Part shown: positions 1-12,209 of the stretch, piece by piece | How positions within the stretch are numbered: position 1 is the first letter of the stretch | Layout: each line of letters begins with the position of its first letter | Assembly: GCA_024529925.1 (NCBI GenBank) | Contig: JAFEUB010001385.1 | Coordinates: 124,001 to 188,000 of the forward strand | Direction: 5' to 3' | Source of the DNA: Ophthalmolycus amberensis | Lineage: Eukaryota; Chordata; Actinopteri; Perciformes; Zoarcidae | Length of the DNA: 64,000 nucleotides | Made by a program: the position numbers and the translations under genes | The notes under the pieces: model-generated | Told to the model about the DNA's origin: nothing | Databases searched by the model: none | The model's input: only the letters and a program-made list of their open reading frames with translations

Positions 1-869
1 TTTTGTTGGGGTAGTTTTGCTGACCTCTGAAATCCCAGCCTTCTTTTCAAAGAATTTATGAAGAAAGCCCTGCTAGATCGATTGGTACTGGTTAAACAAC
101 ATGATTTCTAAGTCTTCTTACTACCCTAACTTGAGCATTGACTGTTGAATTCAGTAAGTGCTTTTTGTTGGGGTAGTTTTGCTGATCTCTATATCTTCAA
201 GTGTGTAAGCTGTATCTTTGTATTGGTTCTCAGTACTCCTGAGTGAGCTCCAACTTCAGGCCACCATGTGGCAAAGATTTGCACCAAGAAGACTCATTGC
301 ACTCGAATTGACCATTCATCAAATGCTAATGGGGTGCATACATTTAAGTTGATAGTTGTATCTTCATGGAGCCTTTGTATTCTTACATAGTCTAGACCAA
401 TGAAACCTCATCAAAAAGTAGGCGGAGTTCATGTGACTTGGCTGCATTCAGTATTTAAGATGGTCAAATTTGAGCAGGAAGCACCACTTCCACAGCTTCC
501 TGGGCACAACACAGATGATGCAAGGAGCGAACCATCTGGACTACGGGGGAACTCATGACTGCTCTCTGTAAGTCATTTATATTTCCTCAACTTGAGCATT
601 GGCTTGTGTTTTTAATTCAGTAAGTGCTACTTGTTGAGGTGGTTGAACATGACAAATACTACAGACTACAACTGAAGATAGATTTCAATGAAATCACATT
701 CAGATAACCTCAAACTGAGACACTGATGATTATTTCGTTCATAAGTGCTTCTCTTTGGGGTTGTCTTGGTCGTGTGTTCTTCAACAGACATATCAGGGGA
801 CAAATGCACAGACAGTAGATTTCCATCATTTTAAAATGACGAGCTAAATGCAAAAATTAGGCACCAAAG
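1..869 (+). ncRNA. mir430: miR-430 unit R0 (5' partial)
   Basis: Window starts inside the mature part of hairpin I (1-14). II 121-176, III 585-639, IV 706-763. CCAAT allele. Carries the GGGGTGC variant shared only with R44. Confidence 0.9.
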
Positions 870-1943
870 CTACCCAAACACAAGCACTGACTTGACTTGT
901 GAATGCAGTAAGTGCTTTTTGTTGGGGTAGTTTTGCTGACCTCTGAAATCCCAGCCTTCCTTTCAAAGAATGTATGAAGAAAGCCCTTCTAGATCGATTG
1001 TTACTAGTTAAAGAACATGATTTCTAAGTCTTCTTACTACCCTAACTTGAGCATTGACTGTTGAATTCTGTAAGTGCTTTTTGTTTGGGCAGTTTTGCTG
1101 ATCCCTACATCTTCAAGTGTGTAAGCTGTATTTCTTTTCAAATCTCTACTGAGATATCTTCTAACATTTTAGTCCCTGATTCTGCATTGGAATCAGTTTC
1201 AAATCTGTTGTCTATTGTTTCAGAAGCTGTCTTGGGGTCTTAAAGTAGAATGTGCCTTTTGGAGTAGATGTACAGTGCTAACTGTATTTCTTTGTATTGG
1301 TTCTCAGTACTCCTGAGTGAGCTCCAACTTCAGGCCACCATGTGGCAAAGATTTGCACCAAGAAGACTCATTGCACTCGAATTGACCATTCATCAAATGC
1401 TAATGGTGTGCATACATTTAAGTTGATAGTTGTATCTTCATGGAGCCTTTGTATTCTTACATAGTCTAGACCAATGAAACCTCATCAAAAAGTAGGCGGA
1501 GTTCATGTGACTTGGCTGCATTCAGTATTTAAGATGGTCAAATTTGAGCAGGAAGCACCACTTCCACAGCTTCCTGGGCACAACACAGATGATGCAAGGA
1601 GCGAACCATCTGGACTACGGGGGAACTCATGACTGCTCTCTGTAAGTCATTTATATTTCCTCAACTTGAGCATTGGCTTGTGTTTTTAATTCAGTAAGTG
1701 CTACTTGTTGAGGTGGTTGAACATGACAAATACTACAGACTACAACTGAAGAAAGATGTCAATGAAATCACATTCAGATAACCTCAAACTGAGACACTGA
1801 TGATTATTTCGTTCATAAGTGCTTCTCTTTGGGGTTGTCTTGGTTGTGTGTTCTTCAACAGACATATCAGGGGACAAATGCACAGACAGTAGATTTCCAT
1901 CATTTTAAAATGACAAGCTAAATGCATAAATTAGGCACCAAAG
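870..1943 (+). ncRNA. mir430: miR-430 unit R1, long form with all four hairpins
   Basis: I 870-930, II 1037-1092 (3' end TTTGGGCAG), relic V 1172-1240, III 1659-1713, IV 1780-1837. At 1074 bp it is the only long unit that still has hairpin III, so it may be closest to the ancestral layout. CCAAT allele. Confidence 0.9.
1172..1240 (+). pseudogene. relic fifth miR-430-like hairpin (V) in R1
   Basis: Within the extra segment of long units. The 5' part CCCTGATTCTGCATTG lines up with CCCTAACTTGAGCATTG of hairpin II, and the 3' part TTCAGAAGCTGTCTTGGGG with TTCAGTAAGTGCTTTTTGTTGGGG. The seed AAGTGC is lost (AAGCTG) and the arms pair poorly, so a miR-430 product is unlikely. A separate 7-bp stem CTGATTC/GAATCAG lies at 1176-1196. 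Other copies: 3159-3227, 5078-5146, 9669-9737, 20586-20654, 33055-33123, 34975-35043, 38726-38794, 62827-62895; cut at 40686 in R42. Confidence 0.5.
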
Positions 1944-2859
1944 CTACCCAAACACAAGCACTGACTTGACTTGTGAATGCAGTAAGTGCTTTTTGTTGGG
2001 GTAGTTTTGCTGACCTCTGAAATCCCAGCCTTCTTTTCAAAGAATTTATGAAGAAAGCCCTGCTAGATCGATTGGTACTGGTTAAAGAACATGATTTCTA
2101 AGTCTTCTTACTACCCTAACTTGAGCATTGACTGTTGAATTCAGTAAGTGCTTTTTGTTGGGGTAGTTTTGCTGATCTCTACATCTTCAAGTGTGTAAGC
2201 TGTATCTTTGTATTGGTTCTCAGTACTCCTGAGTGAGCTCCAACTTCAGGCCACCATGTGGCAAAGATTTGCACCAAGAAGACTCATTGCACTCGAATTG
2301 ACCATTCATCAAATGCTAATGGTGTGCATACATTTAAGTTGATAGTTGTATCTTCATGGAGCCTTTGTGTTCTTACATAGTCTAGACCACTGAAACCTCA
2401 TCAAAAAGTAGGCGGAGTTCATGTGACTTGGCTGCATTCAGTATTTAAGATGGTCAAATTTGAGCAGGAAGCACCACTTCCACAGCTTCCTGGGCACAAC
2501 ACAGATGATGCAAGGAGCGAACCATCTGGACTACGGGGGAACTCATGACTGCTCTCTGTAAGTCATTTATATTTCCTCAACTTGAGCATTGGCTTGTGTT
2601 TTTAATTCAGTAAGTGCTACTTGTTGAGGTGGTTGAACATGACAAATACTACAGACTACAACTGAAGATAGATTTCAATGAAATCACATTCAGATAACCT
2701 CAAACTGAGACACTGATGATTCTTTCGTTCATAAGTGCTTCTCTTTGGGGTTGTCTTGGTCGTGTGTTCTTCAACAGACATATCAGGGGACAAATGCACA
2801 GACAGTAGATTTCCATCATTTTAAAATGACTAGCTAAATGCATAAATTAGGCACCAAAG
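1944..2859 (+). ncRNA. mir430: miR-430 unit R2
   Basis: I 1944-2004, II 2111-2166, III 2575-2629, IV 2696-2753. CCACT allele. Near-identical partner of R33. Confidence 0.9.
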
Positions 2860-3859
2860 CTACCCAAACACAAGCACTGACTTGACTTGTGAATGCAGTA
2901 AGTGCTTTTTGTTGGGGTAGTTTTGCTGACCTCTGAAATCCCAGCCTTCCTTTCAAAGAATTTATGAAGAAAGCCCTTCTAGATCGATTGTTACTAGTTA
3001 AAGAACATGATTTCTAAGTCTTACTACCCTAACTTGAGCATTGACTGTTGAATTCTGTAAGTGCTTTTTGTTTGGGCAGTTTTGCTGATCCCTACATCTT
3101 CAAGTGTGTAAGCTGTATTTCTTTTCAAATCTCGACTGAGATATCTTCTAACATTTTAGTCCCTGATTCTGCATTGGAATCAGTTTCAAATCTGTTGTAT
3201 ATTGTTTCAGAAGCTGTCTTGGGGTCTTAAAGTAGAATGTGCCTTCTGGAGTAGATGTACAGTGCTAACTGTATTTCTTTGTATTGGTTCTCAGTACTCC
3301 TGAGTGAGCTCCAACTTCAGGCCACCATGTGGCAAAGATTTGCACCAAGAAGACTCATTGCACTCGAATTGACCATTCATCAAATGCTAATGTGTGCATA
3401 CATTTAAGTTGATAGTTGTATCTTCATGGAGCCTTTGTGTTCTTACATAGTCTAGACCACTGAAACCTCATCAAAAAGTAGGCGGAGTTCATGTGACTTG
3501 GCTGCATTCAGTATTTAAGATGGTCAAATTTGAGCAGGAAGCACCACTTCCACAGCTTCCTGGGCACAACACAGATGATGCAAGGAGCGAACCATCTGGG
3601 CTACGGGGGAACTCATGCTACTTGTTGAGGCAGTTGAACATGACAAATACTACAGACTACAACTGAAGATAGATGTCAATGAAATCACATTCAGATAACC
3701 TCAAACTGAGACACTGATGATTATTTCGTTCATAAGTGCTTCTCTTTGGGGTTGTCTTGGTTGTGTGTTCTTCAACAGACATATCAGGGGACAAATGCAC
3801 AGACAGTAGATTTCATCATTTTAAAATGACGAGCTAAATGCATAAATTAGGCACCAAAG
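2860..3859 (+). ncRNA. mir430: miR-430 unit R3, long form lacking hairpin III
   Basis: I 2860-2920, II 3024-3079 (3' end TTTGGGCAG; 3-bp deletion before it), relic V 3159-3227, IV 3697-3754. Hairpin III is reduced to GCTACTTGTTGAGG at 3617-3630. CCACT. Private short form AATGTGTGC near 3390 is shared with R34. Confidence 0.9.
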
Positions 3860-4775
3860 CTACCCAAACACAAGCACTGACTTGACTTGTGAATGCAGTA
3901 AGTGCTTTTTGTTGGGGTAGTTTTGCTGACCTCTGAAATCCCAGCCTTCTTTTCAAAGAATTTATGAAGAAAGCCCTGCTAGATCGATTGGTACTGGTTA
4001 AAGAACATGATTTATAAGTCTTCTTACTACCCTAACTTGAGCATTGACTGTTGAATTCAGTAAGTGCTTTTTGTTGGGGTAGTTTTGCTGATCTCTACAT
4101 CTTCAAGTGTGTAAGCTGTATCTTTGTATTGGTTCTCAGTACTCCTGAGTGAGCTCCAACTTCAGGCCACCATGTGGCAAAGATTTGCACCAAGAAGACT
4201 CATTGCACTCGAATTGACCATTCATCAAATGCTAATGGTGTGCATACATTTAAGTTGATAGTTGTATCTTCATGGAGCCTTTGTATTCTTACATAGTCTA
4301 GACCAATGAAACCTCATCAAAAAGTAGGCGGAGTTCATGTGACTTGGCTGCATTCAGTATTTAAGATGGTCAAATTTGAGCAGGAAGCACCACTTCCACA
4401 GCTTCCTGGGCACAACACAGATGATGCAAGGAGCGAACCATCTGGACTACGGGGGAACTCATGACTGCTCTCTGTAAGTCATTTATATTTCCTCAACTTG
4501 AGCATTGGCTTGTGTTTTTAATTCAGTAAGTGCTACTTGTTGAGGTGGTTGAACATGACAAATACTACAGACTACAACTGAAGAAAGAGGTCAATGAAAT
4601 CATATTCAGATAACCTCAAACTGAGACACTGATGATTCTTTCGTTCATAAGTGCTTCTCTTTGGGGTTGTCTTGGTTGTGTGTTCTTCAACAGACATATC
4701 AGGGGACAAATGCACAGACAGTAGATTACCATCATTTTAAAATGACTAGCTAAATGCATAAATTAGGCACCAAAG
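3860..4775 (+). ncRNA. mir430: miR-430 unit R4
   Basis: I 3860-3920, II 4027-4082, III 4491-4545, IV 4612-4669. CCAAT. Private variants GATTTATAAG, AAAGAGGTCAATG and GATTACCATC; the last two are shared only with R35. Confidence 0.9.
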
Positions 4776-5781
4776 CTACCCAAACACAAGCACTGACTTG
4801 ACTTGTGAATGCAGTAAGTGCTTTTTGTTGGGGTAGTTTTGCTGACCTCTGAAATCCCAGCCTTCCTTTCAAAGAATTTATGAAGAAAGCCCTTCTAGAT
4901 CGATTGTTACTAGTTAAAGAACATGATTTCTAAGTCTTCTTACTACCCTAACTTGAGCATTGACTGTTGAATTCAGTAAGTGCTTTTTGTTGGGGTAGTT
5001 TTGCTGATCCCTACATCTTCAAGTGTGTAAGCTGTATTTCTTTTCAAATCTCGACTGAGATATCTTCTAACATTTTAGTCCCTGATTCTGCATTGGAATC
5101 AGTTTCAAATCTGTTGTATATTGTTTCAGAAGCTGTCTTGGGGTCTTAAAGTAGAATGTGCCTTTTGGAGTAGATGTACAGTGCTAACTGTATTTCTTTG
5201 TATTGGTTCTCAGTACTCCTGAGTGAGCTCCAACTTCAGGCCACCATGTGGCAAAGATTTGCACCAAGAAGACTCATTGCACTCGAATTGACCATTCATC
5301 AAATGCTAATGGTGTGCATACATTTAAGTTGATAGTTGTATCTTCATGGAGCCTTTGTGTTCTTACATAGTCTAGACCACTGAAACCTCATCAAAAAGTA
5401 GGCGGAGTTCATGTGACTTGGCTGCATTCAGTATTTAAGATGGTCAAATTTGAGCAGGAAGCACCACTTCCACAGCTTCCTGGGCACAACACAGATGATG
5501 CAAGGAGCGAACCATCTGGGCTACGGGGGAACTCATGCTACTTGTTGAGGCGGTTGAACATGACAAAATACTACAGACTACAACTGAAGATAGATGTCAA
5601 TGAAATCACATTCAGATAACCTCAAACTGAGACACTGATGATTATTTCGTTCATAAGTGCTTCTCTTTGGGGTTGTCTTGGTTGTGTGTTCTTCAACAGA
5701 CATATCAGGGGACAAATGCACAGACAGTAGATTTCCATCATTTTAAAATGACGAGCTAAATGCATAAATTAGGCACCAAAG
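4776..5781 (+). ncRNA. mir430: miR-430 unit R5, long form lacking hairpin III
   Basis: I 4776-4836, II 4943-4998 (standard mature), relic V 5078-5146, IV 5618-5675. CCACT. 1006 bp. Confidence 0.9.
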
Positions 5782-6698
5782 CTACCCAAACACAAGCACT
5801 GACTTGACTTGTGAATGCAGTAAGTGCTTTTTGTTGGGGTAGTTTTGCTGACCTCTGAAATCCCAGCCTTCTTTTCAAAGAATTTATGAAGAAAGCCCTG
5901 CTAGATCGATTGGTACTGGTTAAACAACATGATTTCTAAGTCTTCTTACTACCCTAACTTGAGCATTGACTGTTGAATTCAGTAAGTGCTTTTTGTTGGG
6001 GTAGTTTTGCTGATCTCTATATCTTCAAGTGTGTAAGCTGTATCTTTGTATTGGTTCTCAGTACTCCTGAGTGAGCTCCAACTTCAGGCCACCATGTGGC
6101 AAAGATTTGCACCAAGAAGACTCATTGCACTCGAATTGACCATTCATCAAATACTAATGGTGTGCATACATTTAAGTTGATAGTTGTATCTTCATGGAGC
6201 CTTTGTGTTCTTACATAGTCTAGACCACTGAAACCTCATCAAAAAGTAGGCGGAGTTCATGTGACTTGGCTGCATTCAGTATTTAAGATGGTCAAATTTG
6301 AGCAGGAAGCACCACTTCCACAGCTTCCTGGGCACAACACAGATGATGCAAGGAGCGAACCATCTGGACTACGGGGGAACTCATGACTGCTCTCTGTAAG
6401 TCATTTATATTTCCTCAACTTGAGCATTGGCTTGTGTTTTTAATTCAGTAAGTGCTACTTGTTGAGGTGGTTGAACATGACAAATACTACAGACTACAAC
6501 TGAAGATAAGATTTCAATGAAATCACATTCAGATAACCTCAAACTGAGACACTGATGATTATTTCGTTCATAAGTGCTTCTCTTTGGGGTTGTCTTGGTT
6601 GTGTGTTCTTCAACAGACATATCAGGGGACAAATGCACAGACAGTAGATTTCCATCATTTTAAAATGACAAGCTAAATGCATAAATTAGGCACCAAAG
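5782..6698 (+). ncRNA. mir430: miR-430 unit R6
   Basis: I 5782-5842, II 5949-6004, III 6413-6467, IV 6535-6592. CCACT. One extra base between III and IV makes it 917 bp. Confidence 0.9.
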
Positions 6699-7614
6699 CT
6701 ACCCAAACACAAGCACTGACTTGACTTGTGAATGCAGTAAGTGCTTTTTGTTGGGGTAGTTTTGCTGACCTCTGAAATCCCAGCCTTCTTTTCAAAGAAT
6801 TTATGAAGAAAGCCCTGCTAGATCGATTGGTACTGGTTAAAGAACATGATTTCTAAGTCTTCTTACTACCCTAACTTGAGCATTGACTGTTGAATTCAGT
6901 AAGTGCTTTTTGTTGGGGTAGTTTTGCTGATCTCTACATCTTCAAGTGTGTAAGCTGTATCTTTGTATTGGTTCTCAGTACTCCTGAGTGAGCTCCAACT
7001 TCAGGCCACCATGTGGCAAAGATTTGCACCAAGAAGACTCATTGCACTCGAATTGACCATTCATCAAATGCTAATGGTGTGCATACATTTAAGTTGATAG
7101 TTGTATCTTCATGGAGCCTTTGTGTTCTTACATAGTCTAGACCACTGAAACCTCATCAAAAAGTAGGCGGAGTTCATGTGACTTGGCTGCATTCAGTATT
7201 TAAGATGGTCAAATTTGAGCAGGAAGCACCACTTCCACAGCTTCCTGGGCACAACACAGATGATGCAAGGAGCGAACCATCTGGACTACGGGGGAACTCA
7301 TGACTGCTCTCTGTAAGTCATTTATATTTCCTCAACTTGAGCATTGGCTTGTGTTTTTAATTCAGTAAGTGCTACTTGTTGAGGTGGTTGAACATGACAA
7401 ATACTACAGACTACAACTGAAGAAAGATGTCAATGAAATCACATTCAGATAACCTCAAACTGAGACACTGATGATTATTTCGTTCATAAGTGCTTCTCTT
7501 TGGGGTTGTCTTGGTTGTGTGTTCTTCAACAGACATATCAGGGGACAAATGCACAGACAGTAGATTTCCATCATTTTAAAATGACGAGCTAAATGCATAA
7601 ATTAGGCACCAAAG
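6699..7614 (+). ncRNA. mir430: miR-430 unit R7
   Basis: I 6699-6759, II 6866-6921, III 7330-7384, IV 7451-7508. CCACT. Confidence 0.9.
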
Positions 7615-8530
7615 CTACCCAAACACAAGCACTGACTTGACTTGTGAATGCAGTAAGTGCTTTTTGTTGGGGTAGTTTTGCTGACCTCTGAAATCCCAGC
7701 CTTCTTTTCAAAGAATTTATGAAGAAAGCCCTGCTAGATCGATTGGTACTGGTTAAACAACATGATTTCTAAGTCTTCTTACTACCCTAACTTGAGCATT
7801 GACTGTTGAATTCAGTAAGTGCTTTTTGTTGGGGTAGTTTTGCTGATCTCTATATCTTCAAGTGTGTAAGCTGTATCTTTGTATTGGTTCTCAGTACTCC
7901 TGAGTGAGCTCCAACTTCAGGCCACCATGTGGCAAAGATTTGCACCAAGAAGACTCATTGCACTCGAATTGACCATTCATCAAATACTAATGGTGTGCAT
8001 ACATTTAAGTTGATAGTTGTATCTTCATGGAGCCTTTGTGTTCTTACATAGTCTAGACCACTGAAACCTCATCAAAAAGTAGGCGGAGTTCATGTGACTT
8101 GGCTGCATTCAGTATTTAAGATGGTCAAATTTGAGCAGGAAGCACCACTTCCACAGCTTCCTGGGCACAACACAGATGATGCAAGGAGCGAACCATCTGG
8201 ACTACGGGGGAACTCATGACTGCTCTCTGTAAGTCATTTATATTTCCTCAACTTGAGCATTGGCTTGTGTTTTTAATTCAGTAAGTGCTACTTGTTGAGG
8301 TGGTTGAACATGACAAATACTACAGACTACAACTGAAGATAGATTTCAATGAAATCACATTCAGATAACCTCAAACTGAGACACTGATGATTATTTCGTT
8401 CATAAGTGCTTCTCTTTGGGGTTGTCTTGGTTGTGTGTTCTTCAACAGACATATCAGGGGACAAATGCACAGACAGTAGATTTCCATCATTTTAAAATGA
8501 CAAGCTAAATGCATAAATTAGGCACCAAAG
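7615..8530 (+). ncRNA. mir430: miR-430 unit R8
   Basis: I 7615-7675, II 7782-7837, III 8246-8300, IV 8367-8424. CCACT. Near copy of R6. Confidence 0.9.
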
Positions 8531-9446
8531 CTACCCAAACACAAGCACTGACTTGACTTGTGAATGCAGTAAGTGCTTTTTGTTGGGGTAGTTTTGCTGA
8601 CCTCTGAAATCCCAGCCTTCTTTTCAAAGAATTTATGAAGAAAGCCCTGCTAGATCGATTGGTACTGGTTAAAGAACATGATTTCTAAGTCTTCTTACTA
8701 CCCTAACTTGAGCATTGACTGTTGAATTCAGTAAGTGCTTTTTGTTGGGGTAGTTTTGCTGATCTCTACATCTTCAAGTGTGTAAGCTGTATCTTTGTAT
8801 TGGTTCTCAGTACTCCTGAGTGAGCTCCAACTTCAGGCCACCATGTGGCAAAGATTTGCACCAAGAAGACTCATTGCACTCGAATTGACCATTCATCAAA
8901 TGCTAATGGTGTGCATACATTTAAGTTGATAGTTGTATCTTCATGGAGCCTTTGTGTTCTTACATAGTCTAGACCACTGAAACCTCATCAAAAAGTAGGC
9001 GGAGTTCATGTGACTTGGCTGCATTCAGTATTTAAGATGGTCAAATTTGAGCAGGAAGCACCACTTCCACAGCTTCCTGGGCACAACACAGATGATGCAA
9101 GGAGCGAACCATCTGGACTACGGGGGAACTCATGACTGCTCTCTGTAAGTCATTTATATTTCCTCAACTTGAGCATTGGCTTGTGTTTTTAATTCAGTAA
9201 GTGCTACTTGTTGAGGTGGTTGAACATGACAAATACTACAGACTACAACTGAAGAAAGATGTCAATGAAATCACATTCAGATAACCTCAAACTGAGACAC
9301 TGATGATTATTTCGTTCATAAGTGCTTCTCTTTGGGGTTGTCTTGGTTGTGTGTTCTTCAACAGACATATCAGGGGACAAATGCACAGACAGTAGATTTC
9401 CATCATTTTAAAATGACAAGCTAAATGCATAAATTAGGCACCAAAG
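8531..9446 (+). ncRNA. mir430: miR-430 unit R9
   Basis: I 8531-8591, II 8698-8753, III 9162-9216, IV 9283-9340. CCACT. Confidence 0.9.
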
Positions 9447-10372
9447 CTACCCAAACACAAGCACTGACTTGACTTGTGAATGCAGTAAGTGCTTTTTGTT
9501 GGGGTAGTTTTGCTGACCTCTGAAATCCCAGCCTTCCTTTCAAAGAATTTATGAAGAAAGCCCTTCTAGATCGATTGTTACTAGTTAAAGAACATGATTT
9601 CTAAGTCTTCTTACTACCCTAACTTGAGCATTGACTGTTGAATTCAGTAAGTGCTTTTTGTTGGGGTAGTCCCTGATTCTGCATTGGAATCAGTTTCAAA
9701 TCTGTTGTATATTGTTTCAGAAGCTGTCTTGGGGTCTTAAAGTAGAATGTGCCTTTTGGAGTAGATGTACAGTGCTAACTGTATTTCTTTGTATTGGTTC
9801 TCAGTACTCCTGAGTGAGCTCCAACTTCAGGCCACCATGTGGCAAAGATTTGCACCAAGAAGACTCATTGCACTCGAATTGACCATTCATCAAATGCTAA
9901 TGGTGTGCATACATTTAAGTTGATAGTTGTATCTTCATGGAGCCTTTGTGTTCTTACATAGTCTAGACCACTGAAACCTCATCAAAAAGTAGGCGGAGTT
10001 CATGTGACTTGGCTGCATTCAGTATTTAAGATGGTCAAATTTGAGCAGGAAGCACCACTTCCACAGCTTCCTGGGCACAACACAGATGATGCAAGGAGCG
10101 AACCATCTGGGCTACGGGGGAACTCATGCTACTTGTTGAGGCGGTTGAACATGACAAAATACTACAGACTACAACTGAAGAAAGATGTCAATGAAATCAC
10201 ATTCAGATAACCTCAAACTGAGACACTGATGATTATTTCGTTCATAAGTGCTTCTCTTTGGGGTTGTCTTGGTTGTGTGTTCTTCAACAGACATATCAGG
10301 GGACAAATGCACAGACAGTAGATTTCCATCATTTTAAAATGACGAGCTAAATGCATAAATTAGGCACCAAAG
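9447..10372 (+). ncRNA. mir430: miR-430 unit R10, long form with 80-bp deletion, lacking III
   Basis: I 9447-9507, II 9614-9669, relic V 9669-9737, IV 10209-10266. The mature sequence of II runs straight into TCCCTGATTC of relic V; both deletion ends carry TAG. CCACT. 926 bp. Confidence 0.88.
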
Positions 10373-11288
10373 CTACCCAAACACAAGCACTGACTTGACT
10401 TGTGAATGCAGTAAGTGCTTTTTGTTGGGGTAGTTTTGCTGACCTCTGAAATCCCAGCCTTCTTTTCAAAGAATTTATGAAGAAAGCCCTGCTAGATCGA
10501 TTGGTACTGGTTAAACAACATGATTTCTAAGTCTTCTTACTACCCTAACTTGAGCATTGACTGTTGAATTCAGTAAGTGCTTTTTGTTGGGGTAGTTTTG
10601 CTGATCTCTATATCTTCAAGTGTGTAAGCTGTATCTTTGTATTGGTTCTCAGTACTCCTGAGTGAGCTCCAACTTCAGGCCACCATGTGGCAAAGATTTG
10701 CACCAAGAAGACTCATTGCACTCGAATTGACCATTCATCAAATGCTAATGGTGTGCATACATTTAAGTTGATAGTTGTATCTTCATGGAGCCTTTGTGTT
10801 CTTACATAGTCTAGACCACTGAAACCTCATCAAAAAGTAGGCGGAGTTCATGTGACTTGGCTGCATTCAGTATTTAAGATGGTCAAATTTGAGCAGGAAG
10901 CACCACTTCCACAGCTTCCTGGGCACAACACAGATGATGCAAGGAGCGAACCATCTGGACTACGGGGGAACTCATGACTGCTCTCTGTAAGTCATTTATA
11001 TTTCCTCAACTTGAGCATTGGCTTGTGTTTTTAATTCAGTAAGTGCTACTTGTTGAGGTGGTTGAACATGACAAATACTACAGACTACAACTGAAGATAG
11101 ATTTCAATGAAATCACATTCAGATAACCTCAAACTGAGACACTGATGATTATTTCGTTCATAAGTGCTTCTCTTTGGGGTTGTCTTGGTTGTGTGTTCTT
11201 CAACAGACATATCAGGGGACAAATGCACAGACAGTAGATTTCCATCATTTTAAAATGACAAGCTAAATGCATAAATTAGGCACCAAAG
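10373..11288 (+). ncRNA. mir430: miR-430 unit R11
   Basis: I 10373-10433, II 10540-10595, III 11004-11058, IV 11125-11182. CCACT. Confidence 0.9.
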
Positions 11289-12042
11289 CTACCCAAACAC
11301 AAGCACTGACTTGACTTGTGAATGCAGTAAGTGCTTTTTGTTGGGGTAGTTTTGCTGATCTCTACATCTTCAAGTGTGTAAGCTGTATCTTTGTATTGGT
11401 TCTCAGTACTCCTGAGTGAGCTCCAACTTCAGGCCACCATGTGGCAAAGATTTGCACCAAGAAGACTCATTGCACTCGAATTGACCATTCATCAAATGCT
11501 AATGGTGTGCATACATTTAAGTTGATAGTTGTATCTTCATGGAGCCTTTGTGTTCTTACATAGTCTAGACCACTGAAACCTCATCAAAAAGTAGGCGGAG
11601 TTCATGTGACTTGGCTGCATTCAGTATTTAAGATGGTCAAATTTGAGCAGGAAGCACCACTTCCACAGCTTCCTGGGCACAACACAGATGATGCAAGGAG
11701 CGAACCATCTGGACTACGGGGGAACTCATGACTGCTCTCTGTAAGTCATTTATATTTCCTCAACTTGAGCATTGGCTTGTGTTTTTAATTCAGTAAGTGC
11801 TACTTGTTGAGGTGGTTGAACATGACAAATACTACAGACTACAACTGAAGAAAGATGTCAATGAAATCACATTCAGATAACCTCAAACTGAGACACTGAT
11901 GATTATTTCGTTCATAAGTGCTTCTCTTTGGGGTTGTCTTGGTTGTGTGTTCTTCAACAGACATATCAGGGGACAAATGCACAGACAGTAGATTTCCATC
12001 ATTTTAAAATGACAAGCTAAATGCATAAATTAGGCACCAAAG
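11289..12042 (+). ncRNA. mir430: miR-430 unit R12, I/II fusion
   Basis: I 11289-11349 is followed directly by the sequence that normally follows II (TTTTGCTGATCTC). II is gone. III 11758-11812, IV 11879-11936. The unit is 754 bp, short by 162 bp, exactly the I-to-II mature spacing. CCACT. Confidence 0.9.
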
Positions 12043-12103
12043 CTACCCAAACACAAGCACTGACTTGACTTGTGAATGCAGTAAGTGCTTTTTGTTGGGG
12101 TAG
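12043..12103 (+). ncRNA. mir430: miR-430 hairpin I (reference copy, R13)
   Basis: Precursor with 5' arm CTACCCAAACACAAGCACT and 3' arm TAAGTGCTTTTTGTTGGGG(TAG), mature start 12082. CTACCC pairs with GGGTAG, AAC with GTT, and AAGCACT with the seed-side AGTGCTT; the loop is about 18 nt. The mature product has the miR-430/302/372-type seed AAGUGC. In fish this family is transcribed at zygotic genome activation and clears maternal mRNA. Folding was done by eye. The 3' arm is the same as in hairpin II, so I and II give the same mature miRNA from different 5' arms and loops. Confidence 0.93.
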
Positions 12104-12209
12104 TTTTGCTGACCTCTGAAATCCCAGCCTTCTTTTCAAAGAATTTATGAAGAAAGCCCTGCTAGATCGATTGGTACTGGTTAAAGAACATGATTTCTAA
12201 GTCTTCTTA

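Noticed and set aside
1061..1243. 60-aa open frames repeated in long units
   Set aside because: They run through hairpin II and the relic hairpin; start and end follow the repeat, and the frame is absent from most units. No protein family resemblance.
5413..5619. 68-aa open frames across the hairpin III region
   Set aside because: Created by the 69-bp deletion and one extra A; absent where hairpin III is intact.
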